A DNA stretch of 64,000 nucleotides from Streptomyces aurantiacus JA 4570 (GTDB lineage Bacteria > Actinomycetota > Actinomycetes > Streptomycetales > Streptomycetaceae), in assembly GCF_000414115.1 (NCBI RefSeq), contig NZ_AOPZ01000017.1, forward strand, positions 1-64,000, given 5' to 3'. The notes under the pieces were generated by a model. The model made no database searches and had not been told where the DNA came from. It worked only from the letters and a program-made list of their open reading frames with translations. Of the stretch, positions 27,607 through 36,292 are shown piece by piece (the first letter of the stretch is position 1; every line of letters starts with the position of its first letter). The translations under genes were made by a program, and so were the position numbers.

Positions 27607-27635
27607 AACGTAGAAGCGGATACATCGGATGTCAA
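27607..27635 (-). promoter_or_regulatory. Fucosidase promoter with palindromic operator
   Basis: On the minus strand TTGACA (27630-27635) and TACGTT (27607-27612) are separated by 17 bp. The palindrome ACATCCGATGT (27622-27632) overlaps the -35 element, the position expected of a repressor site for a sugar-responsive regulator. The regulator is not in the window. Confidence 0.65.
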
Positions 27636-27823
27636 TGGGGGGAACGAGGGCTTCCTCGGGCCCAGTTGGGACGTACGACGCCCTCTGGTCCGATGAATTC
27701 CGGTGGTCCTTGGTGCACTCGAACTAATCCCAGGAACATGTTTGGCCACTCTGGATCTCGCGATCAGGCGTGTGGCAGGCTCCTCCAAGTCCCCCCACCA
27801 CAACCGGAATTCAGGACATCTCT

Positions 27824-28420
27824 GTGCGCCGAATACCTGCCGTTGCCACCTGCGCCGCCGCCGTGCTCGCCCTCGCGCTCACCGGATGCGGAGGTGACGA
27901 CAACGACAAGAAGCGCGACAAGGGCGCGTCGGGTTCCACCGGGTCCGTGCAGGAGCCCGCCAAGGACGACGGCGAGAAGGCCGGCGCCAAGAAGACCGCG
28001 TCGCCCACCCCGAGCCGTACGAAGAAGCCGAAGGCGACCGCCTCCCCCACCCCGGCGCGCACCAGCACGCCGACCGCGGCCGCCACCCCCACCAAGCCGC
28101 GCACCAGCGCGCCCGCCGTGCCCCCGAAGAAGACCACGCGCCCCGCCACCGGGCCGCAGTCCGTGCAGGGCACCTGGTACCACGTGACGCGCGGCTCGGG
28201 CGGGCGGTTGATCGTCCTGACCGTCAACGGCACCTCGATGGACATGCGCTCCGGCACCAAGTCGTGCCCGGGGACCATCACGTCCGCCATGGAGATCCGC
28301 GCGACCTGCATGGGCGAGGTCGGCACCGGCAAGGCCACGCTCAGCGGCGGGCAGCTCACGTTCGCCTGGCCCGGCCAGGGCGGCAACGACTACTTCCGGC
28401 GGACGCAGCCGCCCGCCTGA
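27824..28420 (+). CDS. Secreted lipoprotein, Lys/Thr/Pro-rich linker, unknown C-terminal domain
   Basis: A 198-residue lipoprotein. The signal peptide RRIPAVATCAAAVLALALTGC has a lipobox LTGC. A long low-complexity stretch rich in Lys, Thr, Ser, Pro and Ala (about 30-120) acts as a wall-spanning linker, and a compact beta-rich C-terminal domain of 75 residues (VQGTWYHVTRGSGGRL..., CPGTITSAMEIRATCMGEV) holds two Cys. GTG 27824 is chosen because AGGA lies 7 nt upstream and the signal peptide starts there. Function unknown; its neighbours are secreted glycosidases. Confidence 0.78.
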   Translation: MRRIPAVATCAAAVLALALTGCGGDDNDKKRDKGASGSTGSVQEPAKDDGEKAGAKKTASPTPSRTKKPKATASPTPARTSTPTAAATPTKPRTSAPAVPPKKTTRPATGPQSVQGTWYHVTRGSGGRLIVLTVNGTSMDMRSGTKSCPGTITSAMEIRATCMGEVGTGKATLSGGQLTFAWPGQGGNDYFRRTQPPA

Positions 28421-28579
28421 GCGGGACACCCGGGCGAACGGCGTCCGGCCGGAGAGTGAAGGGGCAGCCAACCTCCGGCCCGAGGGTTACGGAACGGGGC
28501 GGCGGCGGGCAAGAGTCACCTCGGTACGACACGAGTCACCCGGTCCGCACCGCGCCCGCCCCGACCCCCGGAGCCCCGC

Positions 28580-30847
28580 ATGCCGCACCCGCCCCGCCGC
28601 CGCACCGTCCTGACCGCGCTCGCCGGTACGGCCGGCGCCGCAGCCATGGCCTGTTCGCCCGCGTCGTCGCAGGGCTCCCCGGGCCCGGGCGCGGGGACGG
28701 CGGTGCGCACGCGTACCGGGACCGGGCCCGCCGCGGCGGCCCGCGCGGCCGCACGGCGGCTGCTCCCCCGGCACTGGGAACAGATCACGTTCAGGACCGA
28801 GGAGGGCGAGCCGGGTGCCGGGGACGCCTTCCGGGTGTCCGGGAAGCGCGGGCACGTCGTCGTGTCCGGGCCCACCGCCGCCGTCCAGCTCACCGGCCTG
28901 AACCACTATCTGAAGCACACCGCGCACGCCTCGATCACCTGGGCGGGCGACCAGACCGACCTCCCGGCGACGCTGCCCGCCCCGGGCGCCCCCGTCACCA
29001 GACGCGCCAACGTCCCGCACCGCTTCGTCCTCAACGACACCAACGACGGCTATACGAACGCCTACGCCGACTGGGACTACTGGGAGCGCGAACTCGACGT
29101 ACTCGCCCTGCACGGCTACAACGAAGTCCTCGTGTACTCCGGTGCCGACGCCCTCTACCACCGGCTCTTCCAGGAATTCGGGTACGGCGACGAGGAGTTG
29201 CGGGCCTGGGTGCCGGGGCCCGCGCACCAGCCGTGGTGGCTGCTGCAGAACATGTCGTCCTTCCCGCACCCCGTGTCACGGCAGTTGCTCGCGAAACGCG
29301 CCCGCCTCGGCCGCCGCATCGCCGACCGGGCGCGCGAGCTCGGCATGACGCCGGTCCTGCCCGGCTACTTCGGCACCGTCCCGGCGGGTTTCGCGGACCG
29401 CAATCCGGGGGCGCGGACCGTGCCGCAGGGCGACTGGGTCGGGTTCGCCCGGCCGGACTGGCTGGATCCGCGCACGGACCTGTTCGCCCGGGTGGCGGCG
29501 GCCTTCTACCGGACGCAGGACGAGCTGTTCGGTCCTTCGACGCTGTACAAGATGGATCTGCTGCACGAGGGCGGCAAGCCCGGTGACGTGCCGGTCGCGG
29601 CCGCCGCGAAGGGCGTGGAGAAGGCCCTTCAGGCGGCACACCCCGGCGCGGTCTGGGTGATCCTCGGCTGGCAGCACAACCCGCCGAAGGCCCTCACCGA
29701 CGCCGTCGACAAGTCCCGCATGCTCGTCGTCGACGGGCTCTCCGACCGCTTCCCCACCGTCACCGACCGCGAGTCCGACTGGGGCTCCACGCCGTACACC
29801 TTCGGTTCGATCTGGAACTTCGGCGGGCACACCGTCCTCGGCGCGAACACCCCGGACTGGGCCGAGCTGTACGAGAAGTGGCGCACCAAGGACGGCAGCA
29901 CCCTGCGCGGCATCGCGCTGATGCCGGAGGCCGCCGACAACAATCCGGCCGCCTTCGCGCTTTTCTCCGAACTGCCTTGGCTGGACGGCGACTTGGACGG
30001 CGAGTTGGACCTGAAGAAGTGGTTCGCCGCATGGTCGGTGAGCCGTTACGGAGCTGCCGATCCGCACGCCCGGGCCGCCTGGGACGTGCTGCGCCGCACC
30101 GCGTACGGCACGACCCGCGCCGACAAGTGGGCCGAGGGAGCCGACGGTCTCTTCGGCGCGCGTCCGGGGCTCGCGGTGACGTCGGCGGCCTCCTGGTCAC
30201 CGAAGGCGCTGCGGTACGAGGCGGCGGACTTCGAGCCCGCCCTGGACGAACTCCTGCTGGTACGGCGGGAGTTGCGGGGGTCGTCCGCGTACCGTCGCGA
30301 TCTGCTCGACGTGGCCCGGCAGGCCCTGTCCAACCGCAGCCGGGTCCTGCTGCCGCGGATCAAGGAGGCGTACGACCGGCGGGACACCGCCCGTTTCGAC
30401 GCGCTCACCCGCACCTGGCTCGGCCTGCTCGACCTCCTCGACCGGCTCGTGGCCACCGACGGCCGGCATCTGCTCGGCCGCTGGGTGGCCGACGCCCGCG
30501 ACTGGGGGGCCGACGCCCGCGAACGGGACCAACTCGCCTATGACCAGCTGTCGTTGGTGACGGTGTGGGGCACCCGCGCCGGGGCCGACAAGGGTCTGAA
30601 GGACTACGCGAACCGGGAGTGGGCGGGGCTGGTCGGCGGGCTCTACCGGCTGCGCTGGAAGACGTACTTCACCGAGCTGCGCGCGGCCCTCGACGAGGGC
30701 CGCGACCCGAAGGACCTCAAGGAGACCGACTGGTTCGCCCTGGAGGACCGCTGGGCCCGCGATCCGGGCCGCCTCGCGGTCCGGCCCACCGGGGACACGT
30801 ACACGATCGCGAAGCAGGTACGCGACGAACTCGCCGCGTCCCGCTGA
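28580..30847 (+). CDS. GH89 alpha-N-acetylglucosaminidase (NAGLU-like), Tat-exported
   Basis: A 755-residue enzyme. A twin-arginine signal (RRRTVLTALAGTAGAAAMAC, from residue 6) indicates Tat export, possibly lipid-anchored at the Cys although the lipobox is imperfect. The N-terminal GH89 domain is followed by the central barrel with LNDTNDGYTN, YNEVLVYSGADAL and the two likely catalytic Glu in YKMDLLHEGG (E330) and IALMPEAADNNP (E450), spaced as in characterised GH89 enzymes, then a C-terminal helical domain. It should release terminal alpha-linked GlcNAc, as found on host mucin-type or glycosaminoglycan chains. The 159-nt gap upstream holds its promoter region but no named site. Confidence 0.92.
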   Translation: MPHPPRRRTVLTALAGTAGAAAMACSPASSQGSPGPGAGTAVRTRTGTGPAAAARAAARRLLPRHWEQITFRTEEGEPGAGDAFRVSGKRGHVVVSGPTAAVQLTGLNHYLKHTAHASITWAGDQTDLPATLPAPGAPVTRRANVPHRFVLNDTNDGYTNAYADWDYWERELDVLALHGYNEVLVYSGADALYHRLFQEFGYGDEELRAWVPGPAHQPWWLLQNMSSFPHPVSRQLLAKRARLGRRIADRARELGMTPVLPGYFGTVPAGFADRNPGARTVPQGDWVGFARPDWLDPRTDLFARVAAAFYRTQDELFGPSTLYKMDLLHEGGKPGDVPVAAAAKGVEKALQAAHPGAVWVILGWQHNPPKALTDAVDKSRMLVVDGLSDRFPTVTDRESDWGSTPYTFGSIWNFGGHTVLGANTPDWAELYEKWRTKDGSTLRGIALMPEAADNNPAAFALFSELPWLDGDLDGELDLKKWFAAWSVSRYGAADPHARAAWDVLRRTAYGTTRADKWAEGADGLFGARPGLAVTSAASWSPKALRYEAADFEPALDELLLVRRELRGSSAYRRDLLDVARQALSNRSRVLLPRIKEAYDRRDTARFDALTRTWLGLLDLLDRLVATDGRHLLGRWVADARDWGADARERDQLAYDQLSLVTVWGTRAGADKGLKDYANREWAGLVGGLYRLRWKTYFTELRAALDEGRDPKDLKETDWFALEDRWARDPGRLAVRPTGDTYTIAKQVRDELAASR

Positions 30848-30936
30848 CGTGCCGCGCCCGCGGACGGCTCGCGCACAAGTGCGCCGCGGGCGCGGCCCCC
30901 TCACCAGAATCGAATCAGTGCCTCACCGAGGGCCGG

Positions 30937-31596
30937 TCAGTTCGGGCACTCCTTCCACTTCACGCGGTAGATGGTGCTGATGGCCCCGTCCGTGGAGTCC
31001 ATCGTCATGAAGCTGGTCTTGGTGCGGTCCGAGGTGCCGACGTCGACGCGCAGCTCGGTGTTGACGTTGAAGTTGCGCTTCTTGCCGCAGGGCGCCCAGA
31101 CGAGCTGGGTGACCTCGGTCTCGTCGGTGGCCTGCCAGTTGTCGGCGATCGGCCCCGAGAAGGAGTGCGACTTGCTCCCGGTGTCCGGGGAGCCCTGGAA
31201 GTAGTACGACGCCTTCTCGGTGCCCTTGGCGCCGCGCTCGAGCGAGGCGAAGCCGCGGTAGTCGGCGCTCGCGATCGCGTAGGTGAAGCCGTGCGGGACG
31301 TGCACGATCAGGCTGAGCTGGCAGTTCTTGCGGAACGCCGTCGGCGAGGACGTGCCGCCCGCCTGGGCGAGGTAGTCGCTGTAGGTGACGGTGAAGGCGG
31401 TGTTGTCCTCCGAGACGGCCACGGCTGCGGTGCCTCTGGGGCAGCCGGATCCGTTCACGGTGGCAATTTCGATCACTATCTTGTCCGGCGGAGGATCACT
31501 GATCCCCGATGGATCGGCGGCGGGAAGCCCCGCGCCGATCAGGGCGGCGAGAGCGCCACCGGCCAGCAGTGCAACGGACATGGTTCTCCCATTCAT
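30937..31596 (-). CDS. Secreted DUF4360 protein
   Basis: A 219-residue exported protein with signal peptide (GRTMSVALLAGGALAALIGAG) and a DUF4360 domain: KIVIEIATVNGSGCP, VSEDNTAFTVTYSDYLA, FRKNCQLSLIVHVPHGFTYAIASADYRGFASLE, and a C-terminal KWKEC. Four Cys suggest two disulphides. The family is common in actinobacteria and fungi, and its function is not established. It diverges from the chitosanase gene. Confidence 0.9.
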   Translation of the reverse strand: MNGRTMSVALLAGGALAALIGAGLPAADPSGISDPPPDKIVIEIATVNGSGCPRGTAAVAVSEDNTAFTVTYSDYLAQAGGTSSPTAFRKNCQLSLIVHVPHGFTYAIASADYRGFASLERGAKGTEKASYYFQGSPDTGSKSHSFSGPIADNWQATDETEVTQLVWAPCGKKRNFNVNTELRVDVGTSDRTKTSFMTMDSTDGAISTIYRVKWKECPN

Positions 31597-31848
31597 TGCT
31601 TCGGCTCACGACGGCAGACGTGCAGAGCGGACCGCCGTGAGGTGGGGGTTGGAGCTGTGCTGGGAGGAACTGACTCAGCCCTCGCGCGGGGGCCGAGCGG
31701 CCTGCGCGCGATGAGCGGAGGCTGAGGGTGTTGGGATAGTACGGACCAACGTGAGCAGCGACTAGGGCGATGTCCGGCCATGTACCGGTTCCGCCGCGCG
31801 ACCCGTGGGGCCGACGGGGAGACACGCCGCGCCGTACCGAGCCGTGCT

Positions 31849-31893
31849 TGACGGGTATACGTCACCCCCAAACTCTGGTAGGAAACCTTCCTA
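31849..31893 (+). promoter_or_regulatory. Chitosanase upstream palindromes (CsnR-like operator)
   Basis: TAGGAA-ACC-TTCCTA (31879-31893) is a perfect inverted repeat and resembles, from memory, the operator of the ROK-family chitosanase repressor CsnR of Streptomyces. TGACG-GGTATA-CGTCA (31849-31864) is a second inverted repeat 15 bp upstream and includes a TTGACG -35-like element. The rest of the 338-nt gap (31597-31934) has no gene. Confidence 0.6.
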
Positions 31894-31934
31894 ACAGATA
31901 GCGGAACGCTGAACTCCCCCACCTGGAGGCCCCG

Positions 31935-32804
31935 TTGCACGCCCATCGCACCCCCCACCGTCGCACCCCGCGACGTGCTGTCATCGGCCTCGTCGGCGCC
32001 GCCCTGGTCGCCGGACCGCTCGCCCTGACCCAGGTCGCCGGCGCCGCCCCGGCACCCGTGGCCGCGGACACCGCCCCCGCGCGCTCCGCCGCCCCCGGTC
32101 TCGACGACCCGGCGAAGAAGGAGATCGCCATGAAGCTGGTCTCCAGCGCGGAGAACTCCTCATTGGACTGGAAGGCGCAGTACAAGTACATCGAGGACAT
32201 AGGCGACGGCCGCGGCTACACCGCGGGCATCATCGGCTTCTGTTCCGGCACCGGCGACATGCTCGATCTCGTCGAGCTGTACGCGAAGCGCAAGCCCGGC
32301 AACGTACTCGCGAAGTACCTGCCCGCGCTGCGCGAGGTGGACGGCTCCGACTCGCACGAGGGCCTGGACCCCAACTACACCAAGGACTGGGCGAAGGCCG
32401 CCAAGGACCCGGTGTTCCAGCAGGCCCAGAACGACGAGCGCGACCGCGTCTACTTCGACCCCGCGGTCAAGCGGGGCAAGGCCGACGGCATCGGCACGCT
32501 CGGGCAGTTCGCGTACTACGACGCGATCGTCATGCACGGCGACGGCGGCGACAGGACGAGCTTCACCAACATCCGCAAGCGCGCCCTCACCAAGGCCAAG
32601 CCCCCGGCGCAGGGCGGCGACGAGGTCACGTACCTGCACGCGTTCCTGGACGCGCGGGTGTGGGCGATGAAGCAGGAGCAGGCCCACGAGGACACCAGCC
32701 GCGTGGACACCGCGCAGCGCGTGTTCCTCAACAAGAAGAACCTGAGCCTGAACCCGCCGCTGGACTGGAAGGTGTACGGGGAGTCGTTCCACATCGCCCG
32801 CTGA
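31935..32804 (+). CDS. csnA: Secreted GH46 chitosanase
   Basis: A 289-residue secreted enzyme with an N-terminal export signal (RRTPRRAVIGLVGAALVAGPLA..., possibly Tat-type through its RR) and a GH46 domain. The catalytic segment is LVSSAENSSLDWKAQYKYIEDIGDGRGYTAG read in parts, where the Glu of SSAENS and the Asp of EDIGDG are the general acid and base. It hydrolyses GlcN-GlcN bonds in chitosan by inversion. The TTG start at 31935 follows CTGGAGG. An operator-like palindrome upstream suggests control by a CsnR-type repressor. Confidence 0.94.
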   Translation: MHAHRTPHRRTPRRAVIGLVGAALVAGPLALTQVAGAAPAPVAADTAPARSAAPGLDDPAKKEIAMKLVSSAENSSLDWKAQYKYIEDIGDGRGYTAGIIGFCSGTGDMLDLVELYAKRKPGNVLAKYLPALREVDGSDSHEGLDPNYTKDWAKAAKDPVFQQAQNDERDRVYFDPAVKRGKADGIGTLGQFAYYDAIVMHGDGGDRTSFTNIRKRALTKAKPPAQGGDEVTYLHAFLDARVWAMKQEQAHEDTSRVDTAQRVFLNKKNLSLNPPLDWKVYGESFHIAR

Positions 32805-32811
32805 CCGCTGT

Positions 32812-32859
32812 TGCGCCCGAGGCTCACGGCGGACGAATCCGCCGCGAGCCTCGGGCGCA
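32812..32859 (+). terminator. Very strong hairpin after chitosanase
   Basis: TGCGCCCGAGGCTC-CGGCGGA pairs with TCCGCCG-GAGCCTCGGGCGCA across a 4-nt loop, with one internal mismatch, giving a stem of about 21 bp directly after the stop codon. Confidence 0.85.
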
Positions 32860-32864
32860 CCGGC

Positions 32865-33011
32865 TCAGGAACCCGCGGGCGGGGCGGGTCGCTCGCGGCG
32901 GGTCCGTCGGGCGTCCCGGGAGATCCGCCACACCGCGTACATCAGACGCGCGAGCCGCAGCGCGTTCAGGGCGTCTTCGCCGTGCTCCACGGCGAACTCC
33001 ACGATCAGCAT
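32865..33011 (-). CDS. Small hypothetical protein (48 aa)
   Basis: A 48-residue protein with an acidic-to-hydrophobic helix (LIVEFAVEHGEDALNALRL) followed by a strongly basic tail (RISRDARRTRRERP). The ATG at 33011 has a good GAAGGGA site seven to eight bases upstream, which supports real translation. It lies between the chitosanase terminator and the STAND gene on the opposite strand to both. No family recognised. Confidence 0.5.
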   Translation of the reverse strand: MLIVEFAVEHGEDALNALRLARLMYAVWRISRDARRTRRERPAPPAGS

Positions 33012-33116
33012 GGCCCGTTCCCTTCGACCGGCCCCCGCGGGGCCCCGCTTCGAACGGCGGTCCGCCGTCCCGTGGCATCTGGATACGAGCGGGAACCGGG
33101 TGGCCTGAAGCGGCCG

Positions 33117-33232
33117 CGGACACCCGCCGGACGGGCCCCGGACAAGAGCGCGCGGACCTGCGGACGGACGGCGTGTCCGGGTGTCCGGATCCGGACGGTC
33201 CCGGACATCCGCGGACACCCTCCGGCTGTCCG
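33117..33232 (+). repeat. Dense array of CGGAC / GTCCG repeats upstream of the STAND gene
   Basis: About a dozen copies of CGGAC or its complement occur in roughly 115 bp (for example CCGGACAAG, GCGGACGGACGG, GTGTCCGGGTGTCCGGATCCGGAC, GCGGACACC read in pieces), including the inverted TGTCCGGATCCGGAC. The array ends about 45 bp before the ATG. It may be a multi-site operator. Confidence 0.5.
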
Positions 33233-33277
33233 ACCCAGCACGTACTCTCGGTCGGGTCGTGGCACACGGAGGGGCGC

Positions 33278-36226
33278 ATGAAAGACCTGAAGCCGGTCGA
33301 CCCGCGGGCACCCGAGGACATGCGGATATTGGCCGAGCGGCTCCGGCTGCGGCTCGACAGGGCGGGCTTCACCGGGGTACGGGACGTCTCCGGATCCTGC
33401 GACCTGAGCCGCAGCACGATCTCCGAGGCCCTGAGCGGTTCCCGGACGCCGACGTGGAACACCGTCTCGAAGCTGCTCAGGTGCTGCCGGATCCCACCGG
33501 ACGCGGACTGGCGGCGGCTGCAGGAGCGGGCCAAGGCGGCCGACACGGAGTGGCGGCGGCTGACCCGCGCCGGGCACGCGGCCGCCGACCCGACACCGCT
33601 CCCGCCCGCCGTGCCGGTGGCCGGGTCCCGGAGCCCGCAGCTGCCGGGCACCTTCACCGTGCGTGCCCCGTACGGCGAACTGCCGCCCCGGGTAAGGGGC
33701 CGCGACGAGCTGATGGCCGGACTGCGGCACGCGCTGACCGCGGACCGCGACCGGATCCAGGTGCTGCACGGAGTCGGCGGCTGCGGCAAGACCACCGTGG
33801 CGCTGGGGCTCGCCCGGCTCGCGAAGGACCTCGGGTACCAGGTCTTCTGGCTCTCGGCCGCGACGCAGGACAGCCTCGTCACCGGGATGCGCCAGGTCGC
33901 ACGCGTCCTCGCCGTCCCCGAGCCGCAGATCGAGGACGCCTGGGCGGGGAAGTCCAGCGCGATGGACCTGGTCTGGCGCGCCCTGGACGCCGCCGAGCAG
34001 CCCTGGCTGCTGGTGGTCGACAACGTCGACGAGCCGGACCGCACGGCGTCCCGGTACGGCTCACCCGGTGACGGAACGGGCTGGATCCGCCCCGGCGGAG
34101 CCGGGCTCACCGTCGTCACCACCCGGATCGGCAACCCGTCCGTGTGGGGCGGCGAGGCCACCTGCCGTCCGGTCGGCGTGCTCTCCCCCGACGACGGGGC
34201 CGAGGTGTTGGTCGACTTCGCGGGCAACGCCGGCCCGATGGAGGACGCGCGGGCGCTGGCGAGCCGCCTGGGCGGGATGCCCCTGGCACTCAAGCTCGCC
34301 GGCTCCTATCTGGCCCGGGCGGGGCGCGGCGCGGGGCTGCTGCGCAGACACGCCACCGGCGAGGCCCAGCTGCGGGACTTCGCGGGGTACGCGCGCGAAC
34401 TCGACCGGCTCGGCACGGGGCTGCTGGACCGCGGGGCGGGCGGCGCGCCCGAGGCCGCGGCAGGACCGGACGGTGAGCAGCGACGCTATCGAAGGCTGAT
34501 CAGCAGCACGTGGGAGATCAGCCTCGATCTGCTGGCCGAGCAGGGCCTCCCGGAGGCGCGGCTCCTCATGCGGCTGATCTCCTGCTTCGCACACGCCCCG
34601 CTCCCCGCGTTCCTGCTCGACCTGGATGTGCTGGAGAAGTCGGGCCTGTTCCCGGAGACCGCCCGCGCGGACCGCTGCGAAACGGCGCTCGAAGGACTCG
34701 TCGACCTGGGGCTGCTGAGCGTCGAGGACATCACGTTCGGCAGGAACGGTGACGTCGACGAACAGGCCACGGAGATCCTCCCGTGCCTGACGGTGCACCC
34801 GCTGGTCCTCGAAGCGAACGCGCTGCGCGTCCAGGAGTCGACCGGCCCCGAACGCGAGCGGCTCTGGCGGGCCGCGGCTGCCGTGGCCCAGTTCGTCTCG
34901 CACATCGACCCGCGCGCCCCCGAGATGTGGAAGATCTGGAAACTGGTCCTGCCCCACATCGAAGCGGGCGTCCGAGCCGTGCCGAGCGCGGAGGTCGAGG
35001 CCCTCGCCGTGTTCCTGTGGGCCGGGCGGAACGCGCGTTCCTACGCCGTGGTGTCCAACAGCCGTGACACCAGGCGGATGCTGGACCTGCTGCTCAAGGA
35101 GCGGACAGAGGACCTCCCCGACGGGCACCCGGCCGAGGAATTCATCCGGCGCACCCTCGCCGAGGGTGTCGAACCCACCCGTGAGGCGTATCTGTCGACG
35201 CGCGCCGAGGCCGGTGAGGAGGCCCCCGTCACCCTGTCGGCGCGGGCGGCCTGGGCCCACGAACTGTGGCGCGCCGAGCGGCTGGACGAGGCGGAGCGGG
35301 AGTACCACGCGGTCCTCGACGTGCTGCGCCACGCGGACGTCGGCCTGGGCGGCGCCATGACCATCCATGCCGAGTACGTGCAGGTGCTCGCCGAAGCGGG
35401 CAAGACCGAGGCCGCGCAGACCGAGGCCCGGGCGCTGCTTGCCGACTTGTCGGCGGGGCACGAGGACGGCGACGACGTGGCGGTGCGCCATCACGTGGGC
35501 CACGCGCTGGAGAAGGCCGGGCTGCTGCCGGAGGCCGAGCGGGCGCACCGCGACCAGCTGGCCGAGCTGGAGAAGGCGGGCGAGCAGGACTCGGTCCTGT
35601 ATCTGGACACCTCGTACCTGCTCTGCGGCAACCTGACGCGTCAGGAGCGCCGGGCGGAGGCCCTCGCGGTCGTCGACGAACTGCTGGAGCGATACCTGTC
35701 GGTGCCGGAGCCGCTCAGCGCGGTGGGCCGCAACGTGGTGAAGCTCTACCAGCAGCGGGCCCAACTCCTCGTCGAGGCAGGGCGGTTCGCGGAGGCCACG
35801 GCCGATATGGAGTGCGTCCTGAAGGGGCTCCTGGCCCACTTGCCGCCCCTTCACTCCTTGGTGATCGGCACGCGCTTCCGTCTCGTCCGCACGCTCCTGG
35901 AGTGCGGGCGGCCCGACGCGGCCGTCGACGAACTGGACACGCTGGACGCCACGCTGGACGCGCCGGGTCCCGGCGGGGAGGACCCCGAGCGGCACCGGCA
36001 CGCCTCCCTGCTGTGGCGGGCCCGCGCCGCGTGCGTGGGAGGTTCCTGCGCGACCGCTGTCACGACGTACGAGCAACTGCTCGCGACGGTCGGCCGGGAC
36101 AGCCGGGTCGCGGGCATGGCACGTGAGGAGGCGGAGGCGTGCCGTGCCTCACTGGCCCGGCGGCCGGACGAGGACGGGGACGAGGACGGGGACGAGGACG
36201 GGGACAGCCCCTCGCGCGAGAACTGA
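33278..36226 (+). CDS. STAND regulator: HTH / NB-ARC / TPR
   Basis: A 982-residue protein. An N-terminal XRE-like HTH (about 15-75, CDLSRSTISEALSGSRTPTW) precedes an NB-ARC ATPase with RGRDELMAGL, Walker A HGVGGCGKTT (164-173), Walker B WLLVVDNVDE (243-252) and the GGMPLALKLAGSYL motif (332-345). The C-terminal 400 residues carry tetratricopeptide-like helices (AERLDEAEREYHAVLDVL, AEAGKTEAAQTEARALL, LLPEAERAHRDQLAELE). The tail has a three-fold EDGD repeat encoded by a 12-bp tandem repeat. ATG 33278 follows GGAGGGG. The layout is that of a signal-responsive transcription switch like AfsR-type regulators without the SARP domain; target unknown. Confidence 0.88.
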   Translation: MKDLKPVDPRAPEDMRILAERLRLRLDRAGFTGVRDVSGSCDLSRSTISEALSGSRTPTWNTVSKLLRCCRIPPDADWRRLQERAKAADTEWRRLTRAGHAAADPTPLPPAVPVAGSRSPQLPGTFTVRAPYGELPPRVRGRDELMAGLRHALTADRDRIQVLHGVGGCGKTTVALGLARLAKDLGYQVFWLSAATQDSLVTGMRQVARVLAVPEPQIEDAWAGKSSAMDLVWRALDAAEQPWLLVVDNVDEPDRTASRYGSPGDGTGWIRPGGAGLTVVTTRIGNPSVWGGEATCRPVGVLSPDDGAEVLVDFAGNAGPMEDARALASRLGGMPLALKLAGSYLARAGRGAGLLRRHATGEAQLRDFAGYARELDRLGTGLLDRGAGGAPEAAAGPDGEQRRYRRLISSTWEISLDLLAEQGLPEARLLMRLISCFAHAPLPAFLLDLDVLEKSGLFPETARADRCETALEGLVDLGLLSVEDITFGRNGDVDEQATEILPCLTVHPLVLEANALRVQESTGPERERLWRAAAAVAQFVSHIDPRAPEMWKIWKLVLPHIEAGVRAVPSAEVEALAVFLWAGRNARSYAVVSNSRDTRRMLDLLLKERTEDLPDGHPAEEFIRRTLAEGVEPTREAYLSTRAEAGEEAPVTLSARAAWAHELWRAERLDEAEREYHAVLDVLRHADVGLGGAMTIHAEYVQVLAEAGKTEAAQTEARALLADLSAGHEDGDDVAVRHHVGHALEKAGLLPEAERAHRDQLAELEKAGEQDSVLYLDTSYLLCGNLTRQERRAEALAVVDELLERYLSVPEPLSAVGRNVVKLYQQRAQLLVEAGRFAEATADMECVLKGLLAHLPPLHSLVIGTRFRLVRTLLECGRPDAAVDELDTLDATLDAPGPGGEDPERHRHASLLWRARAACVGGSCATAVTTYEQLLATVGRDSRVAGMAREEAEACRASLARRPDEDGDEDGDEDGDSPSREN

Positions 36227-36292
36227 CCGCGGGAGGGGCCGCCGGTGGGCGCCGAGGGGGACGCGGCCTCGTGAGGGGCCGCCGGGGGTGGC

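Noticed and set aside
33117..33232. The CGGAC array as a CRISPR
   Set aside because: Unit length is only five to six bases with irregular spacing; there are no spacers of constant length and no cas genes.
32660..33277. An upstream in-frame extension of the STAND protein reaching into the chitosanase gene
   Set aside because: It overlaps a real gene and its terminator, has no domain content, and the ATG at 33278 has a strong ribosome site.
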